Origin: Terriglobales bacterium | GTDB taxonomy: Bacteria; Acidobacteriota; Terriglobia; Terriglobales; Acidobacteriaceae | Reading direction: 5' to 3' | Assembly: GCA_025462725.1 (NCBI GenBank) | Contig: JAOAPE010000003.1 | Coordinates: 62,001-126,000, forward strand | DNA: 64,000 nt | Part shown: piece after piece, positions 1-9,472 of the stretch | Position numbering within the stretch: position 1 is the stretch's first letter | Layout of the letters: the number at the start of each line of letters is the position of its first letter | The notes under the pieces: model-generated | What the model saw: the letters and a program-made list of their open reading frames with translations, nothing else | Told to the model about the DNA's origin: nothing | Databases searched by the model: none | Translations under genes and position numbers: made by a program

Positions 1-522
1 CCAAAAGACTTTCCCGGAGCCGTGTTGCTGGTGCAGCACATGCCCGCGAGTTTCACTTCGCAGTTCAGCCAACAGTTGGCAGAGATTGCTGCCATTCGCG
101 TGAAAGAGGCGGAGCCGGGCGAGATCATCGCGCCAGGAAATCTGTATCTGTGTCCGGGTTCGGGACACATGCGCGTCTCGCAGACAGGGCGGCTCACCCT
201 CGACGAAGGTGCGCGAATCAATGGCTATCGTCCTTGCGCGGACGTGATGCTCGAAACCGGCGCGGATTTCGCCGGGAATATGGGTGTCGGCGTCGTGCTC
301 ACTGGCATGGGCAACGATGGATGCCGCGGCGTGCAGGCGGTCAAAGCTGTCGGCGGATACGTCATCGCGCAGGATGAAATGACATCGGTGATTTTCGGCA
401 TGAATGCTGAAGCCATCAAGACCGGTGCGGTGGATCAAATACTGCCCATCGAAAATATCTACCAGGCCATTGAGAAGCGTGTGCTGTACATCTTCGGGGC
501 GTCGAAAGTAGGCGCGCTGTGA
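1..522 (+). CDS. cheB: CheB-type protein-glutamate methylesterase, C-terminal catalytic domain (5' truncated by window edge)
   Basis: The reading frame is open from base 1, so the true start and the N-terminal receiver, if present, lie outside the window. About 173 residues of the methylesterase domain remain. CheB removes methyl groups from glutamates of chemoreceptors in the cytoplasm and resets adaptation. The family's catalytic triad is Ser-His-Asp. The His is visible in VQHMP near the start and the Asp in TGMGNDG around residue 100, while the Ser in the STGG loop is upstream of the window. The stop overlaps the next gene by four bases (GTGA), so this is the first visible member of a tightly coupled chemosensory operon. 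Family assignment is firm. Whether the pathway controls motility or another output cannot be seen here. Confidence 0.93.
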   Translation, partial: PKDFPGAVLLVQHMPASFTSQFSQQLAEIAAIRVKEAEPGEIIAPGNLYLCPGSGHMRVSQTGRLTLDEGARINGYRPCADVMLETGADFAGNMGVGVVLTGMGNDGCRGVQAVKAVGGYVIAQDEMTSVIFGMNAEAIKTGAVDQILPIENIYQAIEKRVLYIFGASKVGAL

Positions 523-1058
523 AGTTGCAACGTGGCAAAAGCCGGGTGAAGAAGCCGCAGGTTGAAGACGTAATCGTCTTCAATGTGGCCGATACCCGCT
601 TTGCGATTGCCGCCAATGCAGTCGATGAGATCCGCAACATGGATGATCTGAATCCGCACAAATCGGGCTTCGACCGGAAGCTTGCGAAAGTGAAGTTCAC
701 TCTTGTGCGTCACAACAAGGACCGCGAGAAGACCTACTTCGTAGTGGACGCAGCCACACACTTCCACGCGGCAGATTCAAAGCCCAGCCGTGTGCTGGTC
801 ATGCGGAACTCCTCTGTAGCGCTGATGGTAGATGGCATCGACCGCATGATGCAGATCACTGCGGTCATCACCATGCCGCATGCGTTCAGCGGCGAAGAGC
901 GCACATGGTATCGCGGATTAGCCATCATGGACGACAAGATTGTCCCAGTGATCAATCCAGATTCGTTCCTGAACGCGGGAGAGATTGCCGTGCTCGAAGC
1001 CAAAGTGAAGGCGCAAACAGCGCCAGCAGTATCGGCGAAGGGAGCAGCTTCAGCATGA
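519..1058 (+). CDS. CheW-like coupling protein
   Basis: This is a 179-residue protein with one CheW-like beta-barrel domain of roughly residues 18-160. Recognisable elements are the opening strands (VIVFNVADTRFAIAANAVDEI), VDGIDRMM in the middle and IVPVINPD near the end. CheW proteins link chemoreceptors to the CheA kinase. The start is GTG at 519, overlapping the cheB stop by four bases, so translation is probably coupled. The basic N-terminus and the Ala-rich tail lie outside the fold. A second CheW-like gene follows, so the pathway has two couplers that may address different receptors or a multi-domain CheA; that is inference. Confidence 0.85.
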   Translation: MKLQRGKSRVKKPQVEDVIVFNVADTRFAIAANAVDEIRNMDDLNPHKSGFDRKLAKVKFTLVRHNKDREKTYFVVDAATHFHAADSKPSRVLVMRNSSVALMVDGIDRMMQITAVITMPHAFSGEERTWYRGLAIMDDKIVPVINPDSFLNAGEIAVLEAKVKAQTAPAVSAKGAASA

Positions 1059-1474
1059 GCAGCTCTCAAAAGTTCGTTTTGTTCCCACTGGGCAAGAAGC
1101 GTTTTGCTATGACAGCAGAGCAGGTAACAGAATTAGCTCAGCCGGATACATTGCAGACATTTCCGCACACCACGCCATTGCTGGCCGGAGTGCTGGTGCG
1201 TCGCGGACGCATCGTTCCAGTGCTCGACATCGCGCAGATACTGATTGGGCCAAATGCTCCAGCGAGGAAGTTCTACTTGATTGCAAATCGAAAATTCGGA
1301 ACTGAGATGGAGTGGACGGCAGTCCCCGTCACCGGCGAATGTGAATTGATGAACGCGGAGATGGTCGCGCCCACCGGACGCCTGCCGCGATACGTTGTAG
1401 GACTACTGTCGCTCGATGGGGAAATCGTGGAAGTGATCGATTTGCAAAAACTCGCAACGGCGGAGGCGGCATGA
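1055..1474 (+). CDS. CheW-like coupling protein (second copy)
   Basis: A 139-residue protein with the compact length of a single CheW domain. The ATG at 1055 overlaps the previous stop as ATGA. A longer reading from 905 is possible, but it would run through the upstream gene in another frame. The opening strands (KFVLFPLGKKRFAM), GRIVPVLDIAQIL and the closing strand with EIVEVIDLQKL fit the CheW fold. It is shorter and rather different from the first copy, so the two are not a recent duplication. It probably bridges a receptor and a CheA-type kinase encoded outside the window. Confidence 0.82.
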   Translation: MSSSQKFVLFPLGKKRFAMTAEQVTELAQPDTLQTFPHTTPLLAGVLVRRGRIVPVLDIAQILIGPNAPARKFYLIANRKFGTEMEWTAVPVTGECELMNAEMVAPTGRLPRYVVGLLSLDGEIVEVIDLQKLATAEAA

Positions 1475-2265
1475 GCACATCCGCTACTCCCGCGACCAAG
1501 ACTCCTCGCTTGTTGCTCATCGACAGCAACGTATTTTTCGCCAAGCGAGTTGGTGACGCGCTGAAGAACGAAGGATTCGACGTAGTCCATAACGCGCAAA
1601 CGGCGTTCGCACTGACTTCGCTAGAGTGGGACACGCCGGTGGCCATCCTTTGTTCCACGAACATGCGTGAGATGGGCGCGTTCGAGTTGCCAAAAATCCT
1701 TCATGCCGACGAGAAGACAGCGAACATTCCGATCATCGCCATGGGAGAAGGTGGCGGACAGGCTTTGATGGAAGCATTCCGCGCAGGTTGCGATGACTAC
1801 GTGGATCGCCGCTTAGGACCGGAGCATATCGCGACGCACGTTCGCACATTCCTCAAGAGCCACATTGACGGATTCCAGCCCACGCAGATGTTGACGACCT
1901 CTGAGACCGCATTGAGCGGAAGCCTCTCGCACCTTGATCTGCCGGGCGTGGTCCAGATGTTGTGCCATTCGCGCAACTCAGGCGCTCTGCACATTAACGC
2001 CAATGACATTGACGGGATAATCTTCTTCGAAGGTGGCGACATCTCGCACGCCGAAGCCGGTGACCTGATCGGCGATGACGCAGTCGTAAGGATCGTGAAG
2101 AGATGCAACGGCTTGGAAACAGGTGTTTACAAATTCATCCCCGGAGTTGAGACCACCACACGCACCGTGCTGCGTTCAGCCACAGACCTGATGCTCGACG
2201 CATTGCGCCAGGTTGACGAAGGTGATCACGATGACGAGCAAGATATGGCAGAGGGAGAGGCATAG
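1471..2265 (+). CDS. PatA-like protein: degenerate receiver plus DUF4388 domain
   Basis: 264 residues starting at an ATGA overlap with the previous gene. Residues about 12-130 have the receiver fold, starting at LLLIDSN, but the phospho-acceptor Asp position appears as Ser (AILCSTNM), only one acidic residue is left in the first loop, and the late conserved Lys is Arg (YVDRRLGPE). This should be a receiver that is not phosphorylated in the usual way. Residues about 145-235 look like DUF4388 (SLSHLDLPGVVQML, ALHINANDIDGIIFFEGGDI), a domain found in PatA-like regulators and gliding-related proteins. Its place between coupling proteins and a functional receiver suggests an output or scaffold role in the same pathway. 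Confidence 0.8.
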   Translation: MSTSATPATKTPRLLLIDSNVFFAKRVGDALKNEGFDVVHNAQTAFALTSLEWDTPVAILCSTNMREMGAFELPKILHADEKTANIPIIAMGEGGGQALMEAFRAGCDDYVDRRLGPEHIATHVRTFLKSHIDGFQPTQMLTTSETALSGSLSHLDLPGVVQMLCHSRNSGALHINANDIDGIIFFEGGDISHAEAGDLIGDDAVVRIVKRCNGLETGVYKFIPGVETTTRTVLRSATDLMLDALRQVDEGDHDDEQDMAEGEA

Positions 2266-3074
2266 TGGGCGCGATACCTACCATTTATTTCATTGACGAC
2301 AGCGCCACCATGCGCGAGGTCATCAAGATTGCTTTCCGTCGCGAGAACATCAACGTCGTCGCCTACAATGACGCGGCCAGCGCGCTTGCTCAATTCGAAA
2401 CTGCCAAGCCTGACATCGTGATCTCAGACGTGATCATGCCGGATAAAGACGGATACGAAGTCTGCCAGTTCATCAAGCAGCATGCATCATTGGGACACAC
2501 GCCCGTGATATTGATGTCCGGTGTGGTGAATCGTGCTGTCGCCGAGAAAGCCTTTTCCGTCAAAGCGGATGAACTGATCCGGAAACCTTTCCAACCGCAA
2601 GACTTGATCACGCGTGTTCGACATCTCTTGCAGCCAAATGCCGCCGCACCAGTTGCTCCGGCAGTTGCAGCCGCTACTGCTGCGGCTACATTGAGCAGTA
2701 TTTTCCAGGCACCCGCTGTAGCACCAGCAGCGCCGCGCGTTCCACGTGTAGCTCAAGCACCGGTCATCCCGCCGCAAGTCCCATATCCACCGCAGGCGGT
2801 TGCGCCCGCGGCCGCTCCGGTAGCTGCGCCACGCCCTGCACCAATCGCCGTCCCTGTGGCTGCGCCAGTTGCAGCAGCGCCTCCGCCGATGCCAGTCCGT
2901 CCAGGTGCGGGGCCCGCTACTTCGATGTCAGCCTCAGCGGACATCCCGAAATTGCGTTTAGAAGTTATGCGTTTGGAAGGGCTGGTCAGGAAGCTGCAAT
3001 CCGAACTGGCCGCCGAACGCGAATACGCTCAGGCATTGGAAGCACACGTGAAAACCTTGCAGGATACGGAATAG
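2265..3074 (+). CDS. Response regulator: receiver domain, Ala/Pro-rich linker, C-terminal coiled coil
   Basis: 269 residues with a GTG start that shares one base with the preceding TAG. Residues about 5-122 form an intact receiver: the acidic pair in FIDDS, the phospho-acceptor Asp in DIVISDVIMPDKDG and the Lys in IRKPF. Residues about 123-220 are an Ala/Pro/Val-rich disordered linker. The last 45 residues are predicted helical with heptad-like Leu spacing (LRLEVMRLEGLVRKLQ), consistent with a coiled coil. There is no DNA-binding or enzymatic output domain, so output is probably through protein contacts. It is the likely phosphorylation target of the CheA of this operon. Confidence 0.85.
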   Translation: MGAIPTIYFIDDSATMREVIKIAFRRENINVVAYNDAASALAQFETAKPDIVISDVIMPDKDGYEVCQFIKQHASLGHTPVILMSGVVNRAVAEKAFSVKADELIRKPFQPQDLITRVRHLLQPNAAAPVAPAVAAATAAATLSSIFQAPAVAPAAPRVPRVAQAPVIPPQVPYPPQAVAPAAAPVAAPRPAPIAVPVAAPVAAAPPPMPVRPGAGPATSMSASADIPKLRLEVMRLEGLVRKLQSELAAEREYAQALEAHVKTLQDTE

Positions 3075-3109
3075 TTAAAGTTCAGCGCAGCGACGCCGAT
3101 GAAGTAAGT

Positions 3110-3139
3110 GCATCGTTCCTTCGGGGGGAGGGACGATGC
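3110..3139 (+). other. Hairpin downstream of the chemosensory operon
   Basis: A 10-bp stem (GCATCGTTCC with GGGACGATGC, one G-T pair) with a 10-base loop, 35 bases after the stop of the receiver gene. It has no T-tract, so it may be an mRNA-end structure working with the second hairpin just downstream. Confidence 0.6.
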
Positions 3140-3144
3140 CGGGT

Positions 3145-3187
3145 AAAGGGCTTGTCACGCGGAAGCGGGGCACGCCCTTTGTTATTT
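3145..3187 (+). terminator. Probable intrinsic terminator of the chemosensory operon
   Basis: The stem AAAGGGC at 3145-3151 pairs with GCCCTTT at 3174-3180 and is followed by the T-rich run GTTATTTCT. The loop is long (22 bases), so strength is uncertain. The convergent DinB-like gene ends at 3210, so it may also help the other strand. Confidence 0.55.
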
Positions 3188-3209
3188 CTAGGTAAAGATG
3201 CGGACTGCT

Positions 3210-3710
3210 TCAGAACATCTCATCTGCTGATGGCCCGTAGGTTGATGGCACTGGTTTTTCGTTCAGCCGTAGATACACGCCCAGCTGTGCGCGATGATGC
3301 ACGATGTGGTTCAAAAACATCTGCCTATAAGCAAGAAAACGGGTGCCCTGAAACAAAGGATTCCCCGGTGAGCGTAACAGTTTCCAGTCCTGTCCCCATG
3401 CTTCGTCCGGCAAGGCGATCAGTGCGGCGCGGACCTTCGCTGCACCCTGATCCAAAACGCTGACAAGCTGCGCCGCTGATTCAAGGGGCAGGGGCGTGTA
3501 GTTGGCCTTCGAAAAGTCCAGTTCAGGAGTGGTCAACACTGTAAGTCCGAAGCCGACAAGTTGGGCCACATGAGGCGCAAGCCTGCCTAACGGCATGGAC
3601 TTCGGATGCGGTGTGAAATCCGCTTTGTCTGCTGGGACGCGTTCCAACATCGCACGGGTCTTCTTCATCTCTTCATCAAATTCATTCACTAACAATTTGC
3701 TTACGGACAT
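3210..3710 (-). CDS. DinB-family four-helix-bundle protein
   Basis: 166 residues, the usual size for DinB/YfiT-like proteins. The three-His metal site typical of the family can be traced: His in APHVAQLVG (near residue 47) and two His in NHIVHHRAQLGVYLR (near residues 133-140). Family members include metal-dependent thiol transferases and many of unknown function, so no substrate is assigned. The start ATG is preceded by GGAGGG only three bases away. It is a single gene facing the chemosensory operon, just downstream of uvrB on the same strand with a 36-base gap. Confidence 0.82.
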   Translation of the reverse strand: MSVSKLLVNEFDEEMKKTRAMLERVPADKADFTPHPKSMPLGRLAPHVAQLVGFGLTVLTTPELDFSKANYTPLPLESAAQLVSVLDQGAAKVRAALIALPDEAWGQDWKLLRSPGNPLFQGTRFLAYRQMFLNHIVHHRAQLGVYLRLNEKPVPSTYGPSADEMF

Positions 3711-3746
3711 GTGCCCTCCGGTCTGTCATTTTGCACGCTAATTCTA

Positions 3747-5735
3747 TTATGCGAAGAAAAACTCTTTTGTGCGAAGGTCGCGAATGGTGTCCCGCAACTT
3801 CGCCGCCTTCTCAAACTCAAACTTCTTTGCCGCTTCGCGCATGTCACTTTCGAGGCGAGCAATGTACTCGTCAAGTTCGTGCTGGCTCCCGAGTTCAGGG
3901 ACACCCTCGGTCAGGTCCGCCAAGTCTGTGTAATCGGCATTGACAATCCCCGCGAGCTGCATATCAATGGCACGAATGATCGTCTGTGGAGTGATGTCAT
4001 TCTCCTCGTTGTATGCCTGCTGAATGGCGCGACGGCGGTCGGTCTCATCCATGGCGGCGCGCATGGAGTCAGTCATCCGGTCCGCGTAGAGGATGGCGCG
4101 TCCGTTGAGATTGCGGGCGCATCGGCCAATGGTTTGGATGAGCGAGCCTTGCGAGCGGAGAAATCCTTCTTTGTCGGCGTCGAGGATTGCGACGAGCGAG
4201 ACCTCGGGAAGGTCGAGCCCTTCGCGCAGAAGATTGATACCGATGAGGACGTCGAATTCACCTTTGCGCAATCCGCGAAGAATCTTGATACGCTCCAGCG
4301 TCTCGATCTCAGAGTGCATGAACCGGCACTTCACTCCTACTTCGCTGTAGTACTCGGCAAGGTCTTCCGCCATGCGCTTCGTCAGCGTCGTCACAAGCAC
4401 ACGTTCGCCGATCTTGGCACGCTCGCGGATCTCATGCAGCAGATCATCAATCTGCCCCTTCACCGGACGAACCTCCACCGGGGGATCGATTAATCCGGTT
4501 GGCCGAATGATCTGCTCGACAACGACTCCGGCAGACTTAGTCAACTCGTAAGGTCCGGGCGTCGCGGAGACGTACACGACCTGATTGATGCGCTGCTCGA
4601 ATTCCTCGAACTGTAGCGGACGGTTATCGAGCGCGGAAGGCAGGCGGAATCCGTATTCGATAAGGTTCTTCTTCCGCGAGCGGTCGCCATGCCACATGGC
4701 GTGTAATTGGGGAACCGTCTGGTGCGACTCGTCAATGAACATGATGAAGTCGCGAGGCACGTAATCGAGCAACGTAGGCGGAGCTTCGCCCGGGAGGCGT
4801 CCGGAGAAATGCCGTGAGTAATTCTCAATACCATGGCAGAAGCCCATGCTCTTGATCATCTCCAGATCGAATCGTGTGCGCTGGTGAACACGTTGGGACT
4901 CCACCAGACGTCCCTGCTTTTTCAGTTCTTTTTCCCACCATGCCAACTCTTCGAGGATCGTATTTACCGCGCGGTCCTTGCGCTCCTTAGGCATCACGTA
5001 GTGGCTCTTCGGATAAATCGGCAGCCGCTGATACTTTTGTTTCACTGTGCCGAAGAGCGGATCGATCTGGGACAGCGAATCAATCTGGTCGCCGAATAGC
5101 TCGATGCGGTAAGCCATGTCGTCGTAAGTAGGGAAGACCTCGATGACATCGCCGCGAACGCGGAAGGTGCCGCGCCGGAATTCAGAATCGTTGCGCTCGT
5201 AAAGAATCTCGACCAGGCGGCGGACAATGTCCTCGCGCTTGATCTTCTGTCCTTTTTCAAGGAAGAGCAACATGCCGTAATAAGCTTCCGGTGAGCCCAA
5301 ACCGTAGATGCAACTCACCGAAGCTACGATGATGCAATCGCGGCGCTCGAAGAGGGAACGCGTAGCAGACAGGCGAAGCTTATCGAGCTCGTCATTGATG
5401 GTGGCTTCTTTTTCAATGTAGACGTCGCCTGCGGGAATGTAGGCTTCCGGTTGGTAGTAGTCGTAATAAGAGACAAAGTACTCGACAGCGTTGTTCGGGA
5501 AGAACGACTTGAACTCGTGATAAAGCTGCGCCGCCAGCACCTTATTGTGTGCGAGCACTACCGCCGGACGGTTGATCTGCTCGATCACCTTGGCGACGGA
5601 ATACGTCTTGCCCGAACCAGTCACGCCGAGCAGGACTTGGTGCTTGTCGCCATCGTAGATGCCTTTGGTGAGCTCGTCGATGGCGCGGCCCTGGTCACCC
5701 GCAGGCTGATACTCGCTGACTAATTTGAAATCCAT
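3747..5735 (-). CDS. uvrB: Excinuclease ABC subunit UvrB
   Basis: 662 residues from the ATG at 5735, close to the 673 of E. coli UvrB. A GTG ten codons upstream at 5765 is possible but less typical, because the family starts directly with [13 protein letters not shown]. UvrB is the damage-verifying DNA helicase of nucleotide excision repair, loaded by UvrA and partnered by the nuclease UvrC. Visible motifs are Walker [10 protein letters not shown], the tyrosine-rich beta-hairpin ([14 protein letters not shown]), helicase motif [16 protein letters not shown], the C-terminal RecA motifs ([22 protein letters not shown]) and the UVR domain at the extreme C-terminus ([16 protein letters not shown]). 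The gene has its own promoter-like site upstream. uvrA is in the same window near 61 kb. Confidence 0.98.
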   Translation of the reverse strand: MDFKLVSEYQPAGDQGRAIDELTKGIYDGDKHQVLLGVTGSGKTYSVAKVIEQINRPAVVLAHNKVLAAQLYHEFKSFFPNNAVEYFVSYYDYYQPEAYIPAGDVYIEKEATINDELDKLRLSATRSLFERRDCIIVASVSCIYGLGSPEAYYGMLLFLEKGQKIKREDIVRRLVEILYERNDSEFRRGTFRVRGDVIEVFPTYDDMAYRIELFGDQIDSLSQIDPLFGTVKQKYQRLPIYPKSHYVMPKERKDRAVNTILEELAWWEKELKKQGRLVESQRVHQRTRFDLEMIKSMGFCHGIENYSRHFSGRLPGEAPPTLLDYVPRDFIMFIDESHQTVPQLHAMWHGDRSRKKNLIEYGFRLPSALDNRPLQFEEFEQRINQVVYVSATPGPYELTKSAGVVVEQIIRPTGLIDPPVEVRPVKGQIDDLLHEIRERAKIGERVLVTTLTKRMAEDLAEYYSEVGVKCRFMHSEIETLERIKILRGLRKGEFDVLIGINLLREGLDLPEVSLVAILDADKEGFLRSQGSLIQTIGRCARNLNGRAILYADRMTDSMRAAMDETDRRRAIQQAYNEENDITPQTIIRAIDMQLAGIVNADYTDLADLTEGVPELGSQHELDEYIARLESDMREAAKKFEFEKAAKLRDTIRDLRTKEFFFA

Positions 5736-5797
5736 AGGGTCTGAAATTTCTGCCGGACACCCCACAGGGAGCGATTTTGGGGTGTGGCGAATCTTCT

Positions 5798-5803
5798 ATT
5801 ATA
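5798..5803 (-). promoter_or_regulatory. uvrB promoter -10 element
   Basis: Reading the minus strand, a perfect TATAAT lies about 63 bases before the uvrB ATG in the context GGTATAATAGAAGATTC. No good TTGACA is seen 16-18 bases upstream. The surrounding bases closely match those in front of uvrA (63199-63204), which supports a shared promoter type. Confidence 0.55.
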
Positions 5804-5852
5804 CCGTTTCAGAGTTGGATGAAACTGGTGCGAATCGGATGCGAATGACGAA

Positions 5853-6458
5853 CTACTGCCTTCCTACCATGCCTGCAGCCATTCCGCGGGCGCCCACGCG
5901 GGAGAGCTTGCGCTCCATCGCTGGCTTCAAAATACTGGTGTGCGGAATCTCGCAGAGATAGTCCGCGATATACCAAAGGTCGTCGGGTGAGGTCATCCAG
6001 TTCTGCGAATCGAAGCGCGCGAGATTGATAGGACGGGTGGCAAAAGCCCGTAGGGAACGGTCTCCGGAAAGGTTAAAGTAATCGTTGAAGTAGCTCATCG
6101 CAAGCTCACGCAGAGTGCGATATACGGGCTCCCGGTATCGCAGGCCTGAGAAGTTCGATTTGGCGATTGAACCCCAATGTTTGTCCACGCGGAAGACGGC
6201 GAGGACGTGGTCGTCATCCCGGTAGGCCTCAAGGTCCATCAGCAGCGGAGGGAATCCGTTGGCGCCGAGGGCGGCAGCTGCGAAGATCGCCCCTTCAAGA
6301 CAATGGGCGCTGCGATGCTGTAAAACCAGCCGCGGCGACCAGGCTGTCTTGCCGTGGTGGTAGGGCATATCGTCCAGGAATCGCTGAATGCGAGTCGGAG
6401 TTCGCAGCGACCGCAAAGTGCGCAGTTCCTTCGGCGTAAATCCGGAGAGGTTGTTCAA
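5853..6458 (-). CDS. Hypothetical protein, possibly transglutaminase-like (Cys-His-Asp)
   Basis: 201 residues starting with TTG, overlapping the TGA of the upstream phosphatase gene (TTGA), so the two are translationally coupled. The segment RSAHCLEGAIFAAAAL places a Cys at the start of a helix, followed about 30 residues later by DDDHVLAVFRVDKHWGSI with candidate His and Asp. That order resembles transglutaminase/papain-like folds, but I do not recognise the family firmly. The C-terminal part (WMTSPDDLWYIADYLCEIPH) has no known motif. There is no signal peptide or membrane segment, so it should be cytoplasmic. Function unknown. Confidence 0.65.
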   Translation of the reverse strand: MNNLSGFTPKELRTLRSLRTPTRIQRFLDDMPYHHGKTAWSPRLVLQHRSAHCLEGAIFAAAALGANGFPPLLMDLEAYRDDDHVLAVFRVDKHWGSIAKSNFSGLRYREPVYRTLRELAMSYFNDYFNLSGDRSLRAFATRPINLARFDSQNWMTSPDDLWYIADYLCEIPHTSILKPAMERKLSRVGARGMAAGMVGRQ

Positions 6459-7162
6459 TTCTTAAAGACCCCGACCCATTCGCGCGGGGAATCAACCATT
6501 ACATCTCCCGGCGTTCTCGCCAGCGTTTCCGGCGATAGCCCATAGGTCACACCGCAAGACCAGATACCTGCGTTGCGTCCGGTGAGCATGTCGATATCGG
6601 AATCGCCGATGATCACGGCTTCTTCGGCGGAGACTCCGGCTTCCCGCAAAAGAGTATTCACGCCCAGCGGATCAGGCTTCTTAGTTTCAAAACTGTTACC
6701 ACCATAAACCGATCGGAAGAAATCTTTCAGCCCTAACGCATTGACGATCGCGCGCGAAGGATTCACCGGTTTGTTGCTCAACACTGACATCGTCATTCCG
6801 TTATTAGCTGCGGCAATCTGCTGCAAGGCGTCGATCACTCCGTCATAGACGTACGTGAAATCCAGCTTGTGCTCGCGATAGTACTCCAGAAAAAAGACTA
6901 GCGCGTCTTCAATAAATTCTTCTTCCTTGTGATTGAGGGCGTGGTCATCTATGAACCCCAATGAACGGCGAACTAGAGTAGGAGCGCCATCGCCGATGTA
7001 AGTAGCAATAGTGTCGTCGGCAAGTTGCGGGCGATGATAGTTCTGCAACATGGCATTGATGGAGTTCGCGAGATCTTTGCGCGAGTCCACAAGAGTGCCG
7101 TCGAGGTCGAAGATCAGCAGCTTGAGTTTGTCTTTAGGGATGGCGCGATTGACGGTGATCAT
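6455..7162 (-). CDS. HAD-superfamily hydrolase, phosphoglycolate-phosphatase-like
   Basis: 235 residues. The HAD motifs are complete and in order: motif [10 protein letters not shown] near residue 19 with the nucleophile Asp, motif II Ser/Asn in VLSNKP, motif III Lys in ETKKPDP, and motif IV GDSDIDM. The alpha-helical cap after motif I is the type seen in Gph and PpaX. Gph dephosphorylates 2-phosphoglycolate, which also arises when 3'-damaged DNA ends are repaired; the substrate here is not proven. The gene is divergent from the E1 fusion gene and overlaps the next gene by four bases. Confidence 0.85.
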   Translation of the reverse strand: MITVNRAIPKDKLKLLIFDLDGTLVDSRKDLANSINAMLQNYHRPQLADDTIATYIGDGAPTLVRRSLGFIDDHALNHKEEEFIEDALVFFLEYYREHKLDFTYVYDGVIDALQQIAAANNGMTMSVLSNKPVNPSRAIVNALGLKDFFRSVYGGNSFETKKPDPLGVNTLLREAGVSAEEAVIIGDSDIDMLTGRNAGIWSCGVTYGLSPETLARTPGDVMVDSPREWVGVFKN

Positions 7163-7252
7163 GTGCGAAGTACATTCAGTATATCCGTCCTGCTCTCAGA
7201 CAAGTTAAAATGGAGGGTACTCCTATACCCGCTGTATCCGACTGAGGAGAGC

Positions 7253-9466
7253 ATGGCCGTAACCAAGACTGAGCCGAAAAAGCCCGCTGTAGCCGCGCCG
7301 AATGATACTGCGCCCGTCAAGACCGAGAAGACTTATCAGGGGCTCACGAAGAAGCAGATCATTGAGTTTTATCGGCTGATGTATCTCTCGCGGCGATTGG
7401 ACGACCGCGAGATCATGCTCAAGCGCCAGCAGAAGATCTATTTCCAGATCTCAGGCGCGGGACACGAAGCACTCCTTGTTGCCGCAGGAATGGCGCTGCG
7501 TTCCGGATACGACTGGTTCTATCCTTATTATCGCGATCGCGCGTTGTGCCTGGCCATTGGCATGACTCCTGAAGAGCAGTTGCTAGAAGCGGTCGGCGCG
7601 GAAGCTGATCCAAACTCTGGCGGTCGGCAGATGCCTTCCCACTGGGGACACAAAAAGCTGAACATCGTCACGCAGTCGTCTCCGACGGGAACTCAGTTCC
7701 TGCAAGCGGTGGGATGCGCGGAAGCGGGCAGATATTTCTCGAAGTATCCGGAGGCCGCGAGCAAGCCTGAGGGCACGAAGGATTACCGCCAGTTCAAAGA
7801 TGTGCAGTTCCACGGCGATGAAGTCGTTTACGTCTCCACTGGCGACGGCACAACCAGCCAGGGCGAGTTCTGGGAGGCGATGAACTCGGCCGCGAATCTT
7901 AAGCTGCCGGTTCTATTCGTCTGCGAAGACAACGAATATGCGATCTCCGTTCCTGTCGAAGTAAATACCGCAGGCGGAAATATCTCCAAGCTCGTCGCAA
8001 ATTTCCCGAACTTCTTCTTTGCCGAAATCGATGGCACGGATCCCGTCGAGAGCTACGGCGCGATGGTGAAAGCTGTCGAGCATTGCCGCAGCGGCAAAGG
8101 CCCGGCCTTTGTGCACGGACACGTCATCCGCCCCTATTCGCACTCTCTCTCAGACGACGAAAAGCTCTATCGCCCAGACTCCGAGCGCCAGAAGGACGCC
8201 CAACGCGATCCCATCACGCGCACGCAGATGTTCCTGATTCGCGAAAACATTCTCGACGAAGCTGGAATCAACAAACTTGAGAAGTCCGTTGAAGAAGAGA
8301 TTCAGCAAGCGACCGACCGCGCTCTGCTCGCAGCGCTGCCCTCCACAGAAAAGGCAGCGATTCTGAAAAATATCTACTCGCCTGACCTCGATCCAACAGG
8401 CTCGACGTTCGCAACGGAGCCTGCAACAGAAGGCGCGGACAAAACCATGGCCGACCTCATCAACGCCTGTCTCAAAGACGAGATGAAGCGGGATGAGCGC
8501 ATCGTCATGTTCGGTGAGGACGTTGCCGATTGCAGCCGTGAAGAATATCTGAAGCAGAAGCAGGTCAAAGGTAAGGGCGGCGTCTTCAAACTCACGGCCG
8601 GATTGCAAGCCGAGTACGGACAAGACCGCGTCTTCAATTCTCCACTTGCCGAGGCGAACATCGTTGGCCGCGCAACCGGAATGGCCACCCGCGGGTTGAA
8701 GCCCGTTGTCGAGATTCAATTTTTCGATTACATCTGGCCTGCAATGCAGCAGCTTCGCAATGAGCTTCCGCTGATGCGATGGCGCTCGAACGGGAATTTC
8801 TCGTCCCCTGCGGTGGTGCGAGTCGCCATCGGCGGATATCTCACCGGTGGCGCGATCTACCACTCGCAATGCGGAGAGAGCATCTTCACGCACACTCCGG
8901 GAATGCGAGTGATCTTTCCATCAAACGCGCTGGATGCAAACGGCCTGCTTCGCACTGCCATCCGCTGCGATGATCCCGTTCTGTTCCTTGAGCATAAGCG
9001 GTTGTATCGCGAAACCTTCGGTCGCGCTCCGTATCCTGGTCCGGATTACATGATTCCATTCGGCAAAGCGAAGACTGTCCGCGAGGGAACTGACATGACC
9101 GTGATCACTTACGGAGCCGTCGTCCCGCGCGCGTTGCAAGCCGCGCAGAAGATGGAGCGCGAGCACGGTGTCAGCGTCGAGCTGATCGACTTGCGCAGCT
9201 TGAGTCCGTATGACTGGGAAGCGATTGCGGAATCCGTGCGCAAGACGAATCGCTGCATCGTTGCTCACGAAGACACTCTCAGTTGGGGATACGGCTCCGA
9301 GATCGCCGCGCGTATCGCTGACGAACTCTTCCATGACCTCGATGCTCCGGTGAAACGCGTTGCCGCCATGGACACCTTCGTCGCCTATCAACCGGCGCTC
9401 GAGGATGTGATTCTTCCGCAGTCAAGCCACTTGTTCGCGGCCATGCAAGAGATGGCGGAGTTCTAA
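7253..9466 (+). CDS. Branched-chain-type 2-oxoacid dehydrogenase E1, alpha and beta subunits fused
   Basis: 737 residues from the ATG at 7253, preceded by GAGGAG. The reading frame continues upstream to 7025 but has no ribosome site there. Residues about 25-390 are E1alpha, with the thiamine-diphosphate motif starting at GDGTTSQG and ending in CEDNEYA, and the surrounding E1alpha signature EFWEAMNSA. Residues about 405-737 are E1beta ([47 protein letters not shown]). E1 decarboxylates a 2-oxoacid and passes the acyl group to lipoyl-E2. Fused forms occur in several phyla. No E2 or E3 gene lies nearby, so the complex is assembled from other loci. A separate split E1 pair is encoded at 28.6-30.7 kb. 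Confidence 0.93.
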   Translation: MAVTKTEPKKPAVAAPNDTAPVKTEKTYQGLTKKQIIEFYRLMYLSRRLDDREIMLKRQQKIYFQISGAGHEALLVAAGMALRSGYDWFYPYYRDRALCLAIGMTPEEQLLEAVGAEADPNSGGRQMPSHWGHKKLNIVTQSSPTGTQFLQAVGCAEAGRYFSKYPEAASKPEGTKDYRQFKDVQFHGDEVVYVSTGDGTTSQGEFWEAMNSAANLKLPVLFVCEDNEYAISVPVEVNTAGGNISKLVANFPNFFFAEIDGTDPVESYGAMVKAVEHCRSGKGPAFVHGHVIRPYSHSLSDDEKLYRPDSERQKDAQRDPITRTQMFLIRENILDEAGINKLEKSVEEEIQQATDRALLAALPSTEKAAILKNIYSPDLDPTGSTFATEPATEGADKTMADLINACLKDEMKRDERIVMFGEDVADCSREEYLKQKQVKGKGGVFKLTAGLQAEYGQDRVFNSPLAEANIVGRATGMATRGLKPVVEIQFFDYIWPAMQQLRNELPLMRWRSNGNFSSPAVVRVAIGGYLTGGAIYHSQCGESIFTHTPGMRVIFPSNALDANGLLRTAIRCDDPVLFLEHKRLYRETFGRAPYPGPDYMIPFGKAKTVREGTDMTVITYGAVVPRALQAAQKMEREHGVSVELIDLRSLSPYDWEAIAESVRKTNRCIVAHEDTLSWGYGSEIAARIADELFHDLDAPVKRVAAMDTFVAYQPALEDVILPQSSHLFAAMQEMAEF

Positions 9467-9472
9467 GCAGCA

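Noticed and set aside
3711-4493. 260-codon plus-strand frame opposite uvrB
   Set aside because: uvrB on the other strand is unambiguous; the frame has no ribosome site or domain.
7025-7252. Upstream extension of the fused E1 gene
   Set aside because: The frame is open, but it runs through the start of the divergent phosphatase gene and the first good ribosome site (GAGGAG) belongs to the ATG at 7253.
8150-8893. 247-codon open frame on the minus strand inside the fused E1 gene
   Set aside because: It lies entirely antisense to well-supported E1 coding sequence, has no recognisable domain, and long antisense frames are expected in GC-rich DNA.
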